Source: Mansonella perstans (taxonomy: Eukaryota > Nematoda > Chromadorea > Rhabditida > Onchocercidae). Taken from it: a stretch of 64,000 nucleotides of DNA. The stretch lies in contig JBAMDO010000009.1 in NCBI GenBank assembly GCA_037074765.1, positions 248,001-312,000 on the forward strand, read 5' to 3'. The notes under the pieces were generated by a model. That model was not told where the DNA came from. It saw only the letters and a list, made by a program, of their open reading frames with translations, and made no database searches. The position numbers and the translations under genes were made by a program. Shown here piece by piece: positions 51,970 through 62,402 of this stretch (position 1 is its first letter; each line of letters starts with the position of its first letter).

Positions 51970-52555
51970 TCAGCGTTGTTGATCATCTCCTTCTGGTCTA
52001 CGTGGTTCTGGTCCTCTTGGTCTTGGTTCTTCTGGTCCTGGTCGATTTTGTTGCCCTCGTTCTAGTTGCACAATATTTATAAATATAACCTAATATAATC
52101 AACCTTTCATAAGTTATACAATATAAAATAAAATATGTCGATGTATCGTTTTTTCATTAAATTTAATGCGAAACATTTAACAGATTAGATGAGACTAGAA
52201 TATTAACAAAAAAAAAAAAAAAAAAAAACTATTGAAATTCTTGAAAATATCAGGCAGTGCAACGTAAATTCTGCGCCATAAACAATGGTCATAATCGATG
52301 CAGCTGAACATTATGTAACAAAGAGAAGCCTTACGATTCGCCTTGGCTATCATGACCGTTTAAATTTAACAAAAGTAGTAATAGGTGTGATATCGTTTTA
52401 TAATTTAGAAAGAAATATGGTAGGTGTTTTTTTTTTTCATATTTTTTTCCAGATTCAGAAATTTTTTCATTATAATTTTTGTGAATTTTTTTCAAGAGCT
52501 TACCAGATCCTTGTGGTCCTGGTGTTAAACAATAAATGATGAGAACAAGGAACAA
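51970..52555 (-). CDS. Possible short secreted Pro/Gly-rich peptide
   Basis: Two minus-strand pieces join in phase (phase 1): about 52555-52504, open and hydrophobic (FLVLIIYCLTPGPQGS), and 52061-51970, encoding RGQQNRPGPEEPRPRGPEPR and ending DDQQR before TGA. The second piece is unmistakably biased: Pro, Gly, Glu and Arg make up most of it, unlike random AT-rich sequence, and its codons are GA/CC-rich. The hydrophobic first piece would be a signal peptide, but no in-frame ATG precedes it, so the real first exon may lie elsewhere or the gene may be degenerate. Collagen-like triplets are not regular enough for a collagen. No known function. Confidence 0.38.
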
Positions 52556-52704
52556 TAATGGATTTCACCATAAACTAATAGCAACTTTAACATACTCTGA
52601 AATGAATGATGATATAATTTCTATCGAACCTTTTAATTTTGTATCATTCAAGGATTCCTCTTTGATAATAGAATCATCAGAGTTGAAGGGATAAAGTTGC
52701 TTCA

Positions 52705-52806
52705 GATTACTCTGATACCTAACATCTATTGGATTCAGAAGATTACTCTAATACCTAGCATCTACTGGATTCAGAAGATTACTCTAATACCTAATATCTA
52801 CTGCTA
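52705..52806. repeat. 36-bp minisatellite, 2.8 copies
   Basis: Units beginning GATTACTCTGATACCTAACA, GATTACTCTAATACCTAGCA and GATTACTCTAATACCTAATA start at 52705, 52741 and 52777. The period is divisible by three, so the plus strand stays open as a 12-residue repeat (ITLIPNIYWIQK), but no gene context supports translation. Confidence 0.88.
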
Positions 52807-55022
52807 TTCCTACTATCTATTGCTATGTAATATGCTTAAAAATCATCGAAATACTTCAAGTATTTTCTTCAGTAACGAAGAAAAGGAATAGCAAAACAAT
52901 AAGTGGTTCATATCAAAAAAAAAAAAAAAAATTGCGTTTTTTATAGTTTTGGAACGGAAACAATGAATATAATTTGTCTGATATTGTATATGCGTTAACC
53001 TATTTTTTTTTTTTTTTTTTTCGCACATTTGTTTATGGAATAGCAAAAGAATGAATGAGAATGGATAAATAGAAAAGAAATGTTGTAAACAATGGAATAA
53101 AATTAGATTACAACTATCAATCAAATTAATCTTTCAATGATAATAAATTATCAGCAAATCTTTTTTTGTAACAAAAATACAAAGAAAGAAAAATTATTAT
53201 TCAATATTTACATTCTAAATTAACTGTTGTTGTTGTTGTTTTTTTTTTTGCAAGATAATTTTCTATTAGATTCTTTTTCCTTATTCTGTTCATTTAAAAT
53301 TTTATTGTTGAATTAATTGAAACAATTAGTTGAATATATTTAGCTAATTTTATCCAAGTAGTACTATGTTATTTATGGATTTTTTCGGTTAATTTCAGGT
53401 AACAAATGTTTGTCTGTCAAATACTATCTGGCAATTTGTAGAAATTATTGTTGTTTTAACGAAGAATAAACCGTAACAACATTCATCGGATGACGATGAT
53501 ACAATTTATTTATTGGAGAAAAAAACTGATTGTCAGAACGATGTAATATTATCTTTGTGTCTTGCAACGAATGTTTGCGTACGGTGTTTTGTGGTTTTGC
53601 CAATAGTGTATATTCGTGGAAAAAGTGTCAGGAAGAAAGAAAGGGTTAGGAGTGATTGCTGTTGTCAAAGATAAAAATTAGTATTGGTAATATGAGAAAA
53701 TATGATAGGAATGAGTCCTTAGGGAATTGTACTAATTTTGCATTTGATAATTTGATAAATATTTGATTAAAAAGTGTAAATTTAATTATCAAACAATTAT
53801 CATATCAATTTTCAACAAAAAAAAAAAAAAAAATTCATTGCATTTGTTGAAAGAATTTTATCAAATTATCAAATATAGTTGAATTTATTATCAAATACAT
53901 TAGAATTTATTATCAAATCAAATTATCAATGATAGTTGAATTGAATAAGTTGAATTTAATATTATCTATGAATTAATAAAATTTTAACGATTGATAATAT
54001 TCTGATAAAACTAATCTATTAATGTGTATTGTTATGTTATAGAAATTACATAACATTTATAATTTTTATTTATTATTGTAAAATTTTTTTACTATCATTA
54101 ATTAGATGACAAATTCGAATTTTATAGAAGTATGGGTGTTTTTTGATATTATTTGCTGTAAATTAAATTATATCCTTTTTTAAAGAAGCATTTTATTGTG
54201 TTTACTTTCGTTGTTGTTAGTCATATGAACTTTGCATATTAGATCATTTCGATTAAAGCTTCTGTTCATCGTTAACAACTTAACTTTAGCTATAAAGTAA
54301 TTAAGTGATATTTATGATAAGTAATTTAGCTGTACAATTGGTGCAACAAATTATTTTTTTAATATATCATATGAACATCTGACAGGTTTTCTGAGCAATT
54401 AAATTTGCATAGTTGACATGAAAAAAAAAAACCGGATCCTTGTTTTGTCTTGTTTTTTGATAATTTCATAAAATGACCTGAAAATCTTGATAGCATGACA
54501 TCCAAATGTTACCTCAATTGTTTATTCATTGTTCGTTGTATAATCTCATCCTAGTAAAATTTTTGATGTTTAACATTGATAACTGAAAATAACTAAATGT
54601 TTTATACAATAAATTGTTTATTGGATAGATTGATCGAACTTGTGTCAAGTGAATCGAATATATAATTCGTAATTTCGAAATTCGCTAATTTGGAGCAATA
54701 CAAACTATATTGGATCCAGTGCTGCACATAACTGGAAAAATATGTCTTTTGCGTCCAAAAAATTGTTAGTTTAATTTTACTAATGATTTTTTCTTCAAAC
54801 AACGATTTTTGGGTCTTTTAAAGGAACACCTAATAAGTTCAATTATAACATGCTATTTTGATCGTATGGAAAAAATGTGCTCATTTCAGCTCCAATTTTT
54901 TAAATGCCAAGAAATATATATATGAAGCGTGCAAATGCATTATATTGCAGAATTTTCTTGGTTTTTTTTTTTTTTTTTCAAAAGTTTTTCTGTTTCAAAT
55001 TATATTTAACTGTCCATCTTAG
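52807..55022. other. Intergenic region, 2.2 kb, upstream of the BED-finger gene
   Basis: Very AT-rich, with A or T runs near 52916, 53006 and 53820 and many ATTATCAAAT-type words at 53750-53950. The missing first exon of the next gene should lie here; an ATG frame at 54904 (MPRNIYMKRANALYC) is a candidate but its donor phase does not fit. Confidence 0.5.
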
Positions 55023-58000
55023 GAATGCTGCTTCTTCTTTGGTTGAACAGACTTCCCAACAACTTGTTGGTAAAGAGGATGTTTTCACAAATGTTTTACT
55101 GTCGGAACAGGGCACATCGAAACAAGTAAGGATCCAGTTGCCTCTTAGCAGTTATGCTAATGTTTCAAGAATTAGCGAAATCTTTTAGCTTCCTTACTCT
55201 TGAATTATTTTATGCTGAATTTTAGATCAATCATGATTGCTTTAAACGTTATGTAATAAAGTAAAATGTGCAGTTGAATTTTTTCGAGATATTTTTTGAG
55301 TTTAATAGTTGGATATGCCTTTCAATATATCGCGGTGAACAGATCTAAAAATTGTTTTACAAACCATATTTTTATATTGAAGTTTTGATTATAATAAGAA
55401 AACTTTCGTACTTTTATAATTGATTTAGTAATTCTTTCCAGAATGATGAAACGAGCATTAATTGCAATAACATTTCAAGTGCTCCATCTGTAGCGCCTTT
55501 GAGTCGTAAACGAAATCGTCGTATTTGGACTCTTGTTAGCGGAGATGGTCATGATTTCAGATGTAATGCATGCAAAAGAATTATCAAATGCTGCTCACCT
55601 ACAAATATAACTCGACATTATGCAAACAATCATCCTGAAATACTAAAAACGGAGGAAATACCAGTCGACATGGCGAAGGAATCAGCTGAATCCATTACGG
55701 AGGTATGTTTCCCTACTGCACTATAGGACTAGTGTATATAGTCTCATGATTTTTTTTAGATTCATTTTACACGTACAAAGAAACATTTAAGTGGAAAAAA
55801 TCACTGTTAAATGATTGAAGTTCGAAAACGAATAAATGTTTGCAAAAAATGGACAAAGTTGAATGTGTTATTTAAGCTATGTTCAATATAATAGAAGCTA
55901 TGTATACATGAGAATATTTTTTTAAAAAAAAAGTTTATATAGTAAAAAAAAAAATGCTCTTTTGTGTAAATTCTGCACCACAATTGAAACAGAATAGCCG
56001 TTTATTATTGAGTCTTTGTAAAATGAAGTTAAAGAAGCTAAGGAACAAATAATCTCGATCGGCAGGTAATTTCGAAACATGGATAAATTTTTCAGTTTTG
56101 CTGGTCAGTTTGATTAATTCTAAGCAGTATGTGTGTGTTGCAGTAAACTGAAAGATATTATCTGTAATAATCTGATTCTGATAAATTTGCCTTTTTTTTA
56201 GATCATATGGAATAGATTAAATCTGAATCACTTGAGATCTTCAAATTAAATTTAATATAGGCTGTGAAATTTATTTTTCTGGCTTTTAAAGTCACATCTG
56301 GAATATACGTATATTTTCAGGAAAATTCGAAAAATGCAATGATGATTGACAATAATATGTCGGTGTCTGGTGACACTAGAATGAAGTAAGTAAACGTTTC
56401 AATGTCAGCTATTTTTTGCAACCATGTTTCATTGTTTTCTGCCAATTTTCATAAATTTCATTCACTGTCGTGATCAAGCAAACTATAGTTGATAAAGCTG
56501 TCAGAGAATGAAAGAAAGGAAACTAATATATCTTTATTATTTCATTAAATCATTTTTTTCTACATTTTGGTTTAATATTTTAGTATCACTTTCTTGTTTA
56601 GTTTTCGCTGCATATTTTCAATTTCGAAGTGAAGTATCAATGTGTGCACAGTTTAAAACAAATTGTAGGGACAATATTACGTGTGTAAATACTGCCTCCT
56701 TTCTCCTTGCTCCATTTTTCTACTACTAATATAGCGCAGAGATTTAGTTTTTGGATAGGATATCTATTTGAGTTGCATGCCGTGGATCTAGTAAATCAAA
56801 AATTTATTTTTAAGAGCTTATGAAACAGGTCTTTTTTTACGAAATACATTGAAATATCTGTTATTTTTTCTTCCATATAAATGTGAAGTTATTTATAGTA
56901 CTGGGAAAATAGATTGGTCTTCGCCATCTATACGCAAGATTCTGGAAAAGATTGCATCTAGGGAGTTAACGGAAAAAATGGGAACAGATATGATCGCTTA
57001 TAAAACTGGATGTCAACTGTCACAGTCAACCGTTCGGAAGCGAGTGCACTGTTTACTCCAGGAGATGGTAAATTTGGGTTTTCTGTCTTGAATTTTTGCA
57101 ATTTCTTGTTTCTGCAGTTTTGTTCTATATCTTTTTTGAATTTCACAACTTTTTTCTTTCTTAGTTGCAACACCTCTGTACGTGTCTCATCTGTCAGCAG
57201 AAGAAAACGAAAAATATCTTGCACTCTTGTATGAAATATATAGCTGGAATATAGGGAAATATGGATTGAAACGAATAGGAAATATGAAATGAATAAGAAA
57301 TATGAATTGAATTGTATCCAGAATTTGATGTTCCTGTCTCTTTTTTTTTTTTTTAATGGGACATTTTAGTATGGGACATATTCATTGTCGAAAAAAAGTA
57401 ATGCAGCAATAGGACTATCTTCACTCGTGAACGATGAAAGAAATGAAACAGTTTTATATGAATCCATGGACAGTACTAGCAGTGTGTCGAAAAAGTTCAT
57501 TAAATTAGAAGGCAAAAAGAATCAAGGACAACATTTATCCAATGTGTAAGTTGTAGCATAAAAATAATCAGGAAGGCTACCATTAATTCAGTTTTGATAC
57601 TGTCATTTATAGAACCGTTAGTACTTCTCCTGTACCGCCAATACCACGGCAGGTTCGTTCTCTACGACTTAGCCGTTCATCGATAGTAATTCCGGAAAAG
57701 GATGACCCATCGAAAGTGCGAATATATCGCTGTAGTGCTAATGGACGAGGTAAGCAGGGTGCAACGTGCTACTATCGGTGTTCCAAATGTGACTCCCTTG
57801 CGAACAACAAATTGAAAAATTCCGGTACGGTTTTTCTTACATCCTCTTACCGATTAGCTCTTTAGCTTTTGAGCTTAATTAGATCGATGAATATAATTCG
57901 TTTCGAAATAAATTTATTTCTTCGCTTACAGGAACATCAACAAGTGAGCGTATAAAGCGTTATTTTGCACATATTAAGACAAAGGATGGAAGAATAATCG

Positions 58001-58422
58001 GAAATGCTTATCCAGAACATTTGCCGGAATGCAAACCAGTACCAAAGGAAGTTCAGCAACTTCAGGAAATTGACCGCGCTTGTAGAGCAAGGATTCAGGC
58101 CGGTAATTTAACACCCGAAGCAGCTAGGAAATTGGTTAGTTTTTTCTTGATTTTTATTTGATTAATTCTTCACTTTGAAATAAAAACAGTATAATTGTGA
58201 TTGTTTTGTAACATACCCGAAACTTACAAGATGAAATTTATTTTTCTATGTGTTTAGGGAGCACTGGTAGCACAGAAAAACCGTGAGCTGAAAAGACATA
58301 TCCAGGATGACGATACCTTTCCAGATAAATGGAAATCACTTCCTAAGAAATACAGTAGATTGTGTCATCAGGCGGAAAGGATGAGGAAGCAAAAAAATCG
58401 AAGACTTTTGAGGTCTAATTAA
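55023..58422 (+). CDS. BED-type zinc-finger protein with an additional Cys/His module (5' end not found)
   Basis: Eight exons in phase: 55023-55125, 55442-55702, 56321-56385, 56899-57067, 57370-57545, 57613-57824, 57932-58134, 58258-58422; at least 450 residues. Exon 2 has a BED-type finger: RIWTLVSGDGHDFRCNACKR followed by TNITRHYANNHPEI, giving C-x2-C and H-x4-H ligands. Exon 4 has a helical segment (KILEKIASRELTEKM) like a small helix-turn-helix. Exons 6-7 hold a second module: RIYRC, then CYYRCSKCDSL, then RIIGNAYPEHLPEC, which resembles a FLYWCH-type C2HC arrangement but is not one I can name. The C-terminus is basic (RKQKNRRLLRS). BED fingers bind DNA and are common in chromatin-boundary and transposase-derived proteins, so a nuclear DNA-binding role is inferred. 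The next gene shares the second module and begins 234 bases downstream. Confidence 0.85.
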
Positions 58423-58639
58423 TTTTAGAAAGTTTTTGTGGCAGCCTCTCTATCAAAAGCCATCTCATATTGTTGATGTTGGCAATTGTTTGAAGAAAAG
58501 TGTCTTGAGGCATTGGGTCTCGTTTCGTGTGTTCTCCTTTAAAACATTTACTTCAAGATATTCACTGCTCTCAGCACATTACTTGCTGTCATAAGCATAA
58601 TAAGAGAAGGAAACTTAAAGTCCAGGAACGCATATCGTA

Positions 58640-58656
58640 AAGTAGATTGTTTCAGA
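58640..58656 (+). promoter_or_regulatory. Probable spliced-leader acceptor of the downstream gene in a two-gene operon
   Basis: AGATTGTTTCAG ends at 58655, one base before ATG ATG at 58657, and only 233 bases after the stop of the preceding gene. Short spacing plus an acceptor abutting the start codon is the pattern of a downstream operon gene in nematodes. Inference. Confidence 0.6.
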
Positions 58657-60382
58657 ATGATGAAGCAAGGTGATGTTGAAACCGAAGAAGATCAGAGGTT
58701 TGTTTTCTTATTCTGTGAGAAATCTAATTATTCAAATTAATTTAGCTATATTTGTTAGCGAAAATTAATGTAGTGATATTGGAATGTGATTGGTACTAGT
58801 GAATTTCTCAGTGCTACATGACACTGATCTAGCGATGAGAAATGATTTCAAATTATGAAAATGGGATATTTTTAAAGTTTTAGCAGTATTGCACATGAAG
58901 CAGAAATTATGAGCGGACGTTTCAAGCACCCACCTCTGATCATTTTTGAACCAGATGGTCAGGCGGCGCGAATTTACCGCATAAATGGAAAATCGGATAA
59001 ACTTGGTATCATCTATTATCGCTGCTCGAAATGTGATGTTCTTTGCCGAAGACACAGAAGGATGGGAAATGTAGAAGGTGGGGTTTCATATTAGTTATTT
59101 GAAAAAAGATTAGAAGTTTGTTCCGAAAAACACTGGATCGTATTTTTCTAATTGCTTTATATTAATGTTTCCTTTAACTTTTATTTCTGATCTCTAGTCT
59201 CCAATTGCCGTTTCTCCGTAAATGCTTTATCTCTAGTCTGCAATTGGACTGTTTTTATTATCTTTATTACGAAATGAAACTATTAAAACCACTGATGTAG
59301 TCCATGCTACAAAGTTTCGTTTTATGTAGGAAAATCAGAAAGGTTAGAATTCAAAATAACTATATTAGAAAGCTACGTGAGTTATACCGAAATGCGGAAA
59401 CTTTAATTTTGGTTGGACGTTGAAAAAAATAATAAAAATAGGAATGACTCGAGCAACGGTGAAGGTGGAAGAGGATGAGATTCTCGAAAATATGTATCCT
59501 GCACATCATGAAGAATGCGAAGTGTTTACGCTTGATATGGTTAAAAATCTGGCAGAAAATCTTGATCGTTTCTATTTTGCCAAGGATTACGAATCCGTCA
59601 TTCATGATTCTTCAAAAACGGTTAGTTTTTTTAGCAATAAATGTTTGATATTATAATTCTTATTAGTGAATCTTGCGTTTGGTAATGTGCAGTAGATAAT
59701 TGTGAAATGTTACCAGTGCTATCAAATGAAATATTTATCTATGGAAGACTAAAAATTTCAGGACCTTAGGTTTGAAGATGGTACATTAATCTCAAAAAAT
59801 CAAATGCCTATTGTCGGTGATTCGACAGTTGAGCATGTCGTTGAAGATGACGTAGAAGTAGACATTAGTAATGTTGCTAATACTGAAGAAGTGGATGACG
59901 AGACGTGGGAAACAATGGTGAATCAGGATGTACTGAATGTTGGGTATGCTGTTGCTTATACGAAGCTTTCAATTTTTACGTTTCACTACCTAATAGCTTT
60001 TTATTTTTTTGTATTCACATTTCATTAAATAAGTAGTTTAACATTAAAATCAAAAGCTACATTCAACAGCCATATTCATTATAACTTTTAAATGAACACA
60101 GCTGTATGCCATCAGGATTTTTTTCTTACTGAATAATGGATCTTCATGCTTTTTTTGTAGTTTCTTCGTGATTTTTGAAAATTTTGCAGAGCGGAAGATC
60201 ATGAAAGACCTATTGGTAGTACTTGCCAACGATATTATGAAATGAATCTCGAACTGCGTCGTAAGATGATTGATTGTCTGGAAGAAATGAGAAGGCTACG
60301 AACAGAAATGAGAAATATGTTGGAAGGGGAATTGCAGTATGTGGAAATAGATGATGATCATTACGAAGAAAATTACTGTTGA
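58657..60382 (+). CDS. Second protein with the shared Cys/His module, coiled-coil C-terminus (262 aa)
   Basis: Five exons in phase: 58657-58697, 58884-59077, 59442-59620, 59762-59943, 60190-60382. Exon 2 reads IFEPDGQAARIYRINGK, then IYYRCSKCDVLCRRHRR; exon 3 has ILENMYPAHHEECEVF. These match, in the same order and spacing class, the RIYR ... YYRCSKCD ... YPEHLPEC elements of the gene just upstream, so the two are paralogues or share a domain. There is no BED finger. Exon 4 is strongly acidic (VEDDVEVDISNV, EEVDDETWE). The last exon forms a charged helix (LELRRKMIDCLEEMRRLRTE) likely to be a coiled coil, ending NYC. No signal peptide or membrane segment. A nuclear, nucleic-acid-binding or protein-interaction role is inferred; the family is unknown to me. 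Confidence 0.85.
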
Positions 60383-62380
60383 TGAAAATGACTGATAAGA
60401 AAAGTGTTGTAATATCTCTAACGCTGTATTCGGAAGAATTTTCTAAACAGGATTAATATTCGTGTTTTTTTTTCTAATTTCTGGTTTTTGAATTTATTCC
60501 CTTTTCTGCATCTTCAGACTTCTAAATTTATTTTTCTAAGTTTTAAAATGCTTAGAAAAATGACATTGATTTTATTGAATATAGGGCGGAATTATGATGT
60601 TGATGGGTTTTCCTTTTATTTATGTAGGATGCAATATTTGCAATTAATAAGAAATAAGTTACCGTCAGATATCGAATCGTTCGATCATTCAGTGAAAAGT
60701 ATTCTTCATGGTTGTATAGCTTGATCCTGTTAGAAATAGATATTGCAACTGGTGATGTTATCACTGATCGTGATACTGATCGTACTTAGCTTTTACAAAA
60801 CACGAAGCAATTTCCTTTGTGATATCACCGGAAGCATTTTTGGATTCAAACTCTTGTATTATAATTCAGTAGAAATGAATACTGTTTTTCTTATTATGAA
60901 TATTTATTAAGCAGAAAAATGTTTGTGTTCTGATTTTATGAAAAAAAATTTCATATTCTAACATTTTCCCTTCCTTTCATTTAGATGGATTGCTTAAAGC
61001 AATGTGAAGAGGAATAAGGAAGGTTATTTATAAAATTATTTCAGGACTGATTTCATGACTAAGTTAGGATAAATTTGGAATTGTATTATTTAAATTTGCA
61101 ATGGTTCCTTTTTGATTTTTTAAAAGATTTTCAAAATATATTATTATTATTAGTTCAGAGTAATGATACTAAATGTAAAATTATATAATTTTTGTAAAAG
61201 GAAAACGAAATATTGAAAAAGTAATGTCATCATTTCGAAATATGTATATTTAGCTCATTTAGAGTGATTTAAATTTAGACTGAAAGCATTGCACTTGAAC
61301 TATTTTAGTCATTTTAATTTAAAAATTATCAACATTGATTTGATATAGTCACTCTTTTTCTCCTGCTGCGTTTTATGCATTTTTTTTTTATCGCCAACGT
61401 TTTGTTTCCTTTTTTTACTCAACCTTTTTTGCTAAAAATTTTATCAATAATAATAGAAGGATTGATTTAGCAGCTTTGAGTTAGGAGAAATGATATTGTG
61501 GATGAGATGGATTTACTAATTAATTAATTAATTAATGGGTTGATTGAAGATTTGGATTTTGTAGCATTATTTTACTTGTTATTTGTTGAATTTGTAATAT
61601 TTCTAAGGGAGGAAGAAGCGAATCAATGTTAAACTAAATGGATGGATTTATTTGTATTTATTTTATTACTTACTTATTTCAAGGAAAATGGGAAAATGTA
61701 GAGTGAAACACATGCTGAAGTTATATTCGGATATCATTCCTAAAGTATTCATCTTCTATTTCAAATTTACTGTAGTTTTTTTTTGCTTCTAATAAATACA
61801 TTTCTAATTTCTACAACTGTTTATGTCCATTGATTTTTTTTCTGTCTTCAGGAACAAATCAATTCGATTAGTTCTTTTTTAAATTTAGATATAAATAATT
61901 TTTAAATATATAATTTTATATGTATATACATAGAATTCATATTTAATCATATGAGGAATATTTTGGACGAATAATTTCTCTCTTTGAACAATGTTGATAG
62001 AATTTCAAACTTTGATAATTTAATAGCCTCAGAGAAAAGGATGAAATTTATGAGTTTTATTAGAATTTCTCGAAACTTGCTTGTTTTTTTCTTTTTTTTT
62101 TTATTTTCATTATTCAATAAATAAAATTATATTTACAAGTAAAATATCTTTGAAAGTATCAATTACCGAAAGAAATTTGATAAATATTGGTATCCTCAAT
62201 GATTTATCATTTTTATCGATTAGCTGAATCGGTCGAGGAATTCTTCGTCATTTTTACTCTCGCAAATAACACTCAAATTTCTTCACATAAAACAAAAAAG
62301 TAATGAAATCATCGACATTTTATATATCCTTTTATTATCCATTTAATGGTGGGTTTTTTTTCGGATGAATAAGTTTGAAA
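60383..62380. other. Intergenic region, 2.0 kb
   Basis: AT-rich 3' flank of the preceding gene and promoter side of sftd-3. Contains a TTAATTAATTAATTAAT run near 61519. Frames near 60490-60760 are short and AT-driven. No gene seen. Confidence 0.6.
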
Positions 62381-62398
62381 TTTTTTTTTTTGTTGCAG
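62381..62398 (+). promoter_or_regulatory. Probable spliced-leader acceptor of sftd-3
   Basis: A T-rich tract ends TGTTGCAG at 62398, four bases before the ATG at 62403. Typical trans-splice spacing. Inference. Confidence 0.55.
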
Positions 62399-62402
62399 TG
62401 TT

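Noticed and set aside
52285..52539. Plus-strand ATG frame MVIIDAAEHYVTKRSL...
   Set aside because: The first 35 codons look plausible but it then runs into poly-T intron-like sequence, with no downstream exon in phase; it also overlaps the better-supported minus-strand Pro/Gly gene.
53750..53950. Dense ATTATCAAAT words suggesting a satellite
   Set aside because: No constant period; they look like low-complexity AT-rich sequence.
59360..59605. 81-codon minus-strand frame
   Set aside because: Antisense to exon 3 of the second Cys/His gene, which is supported by phase and by the shared motif.
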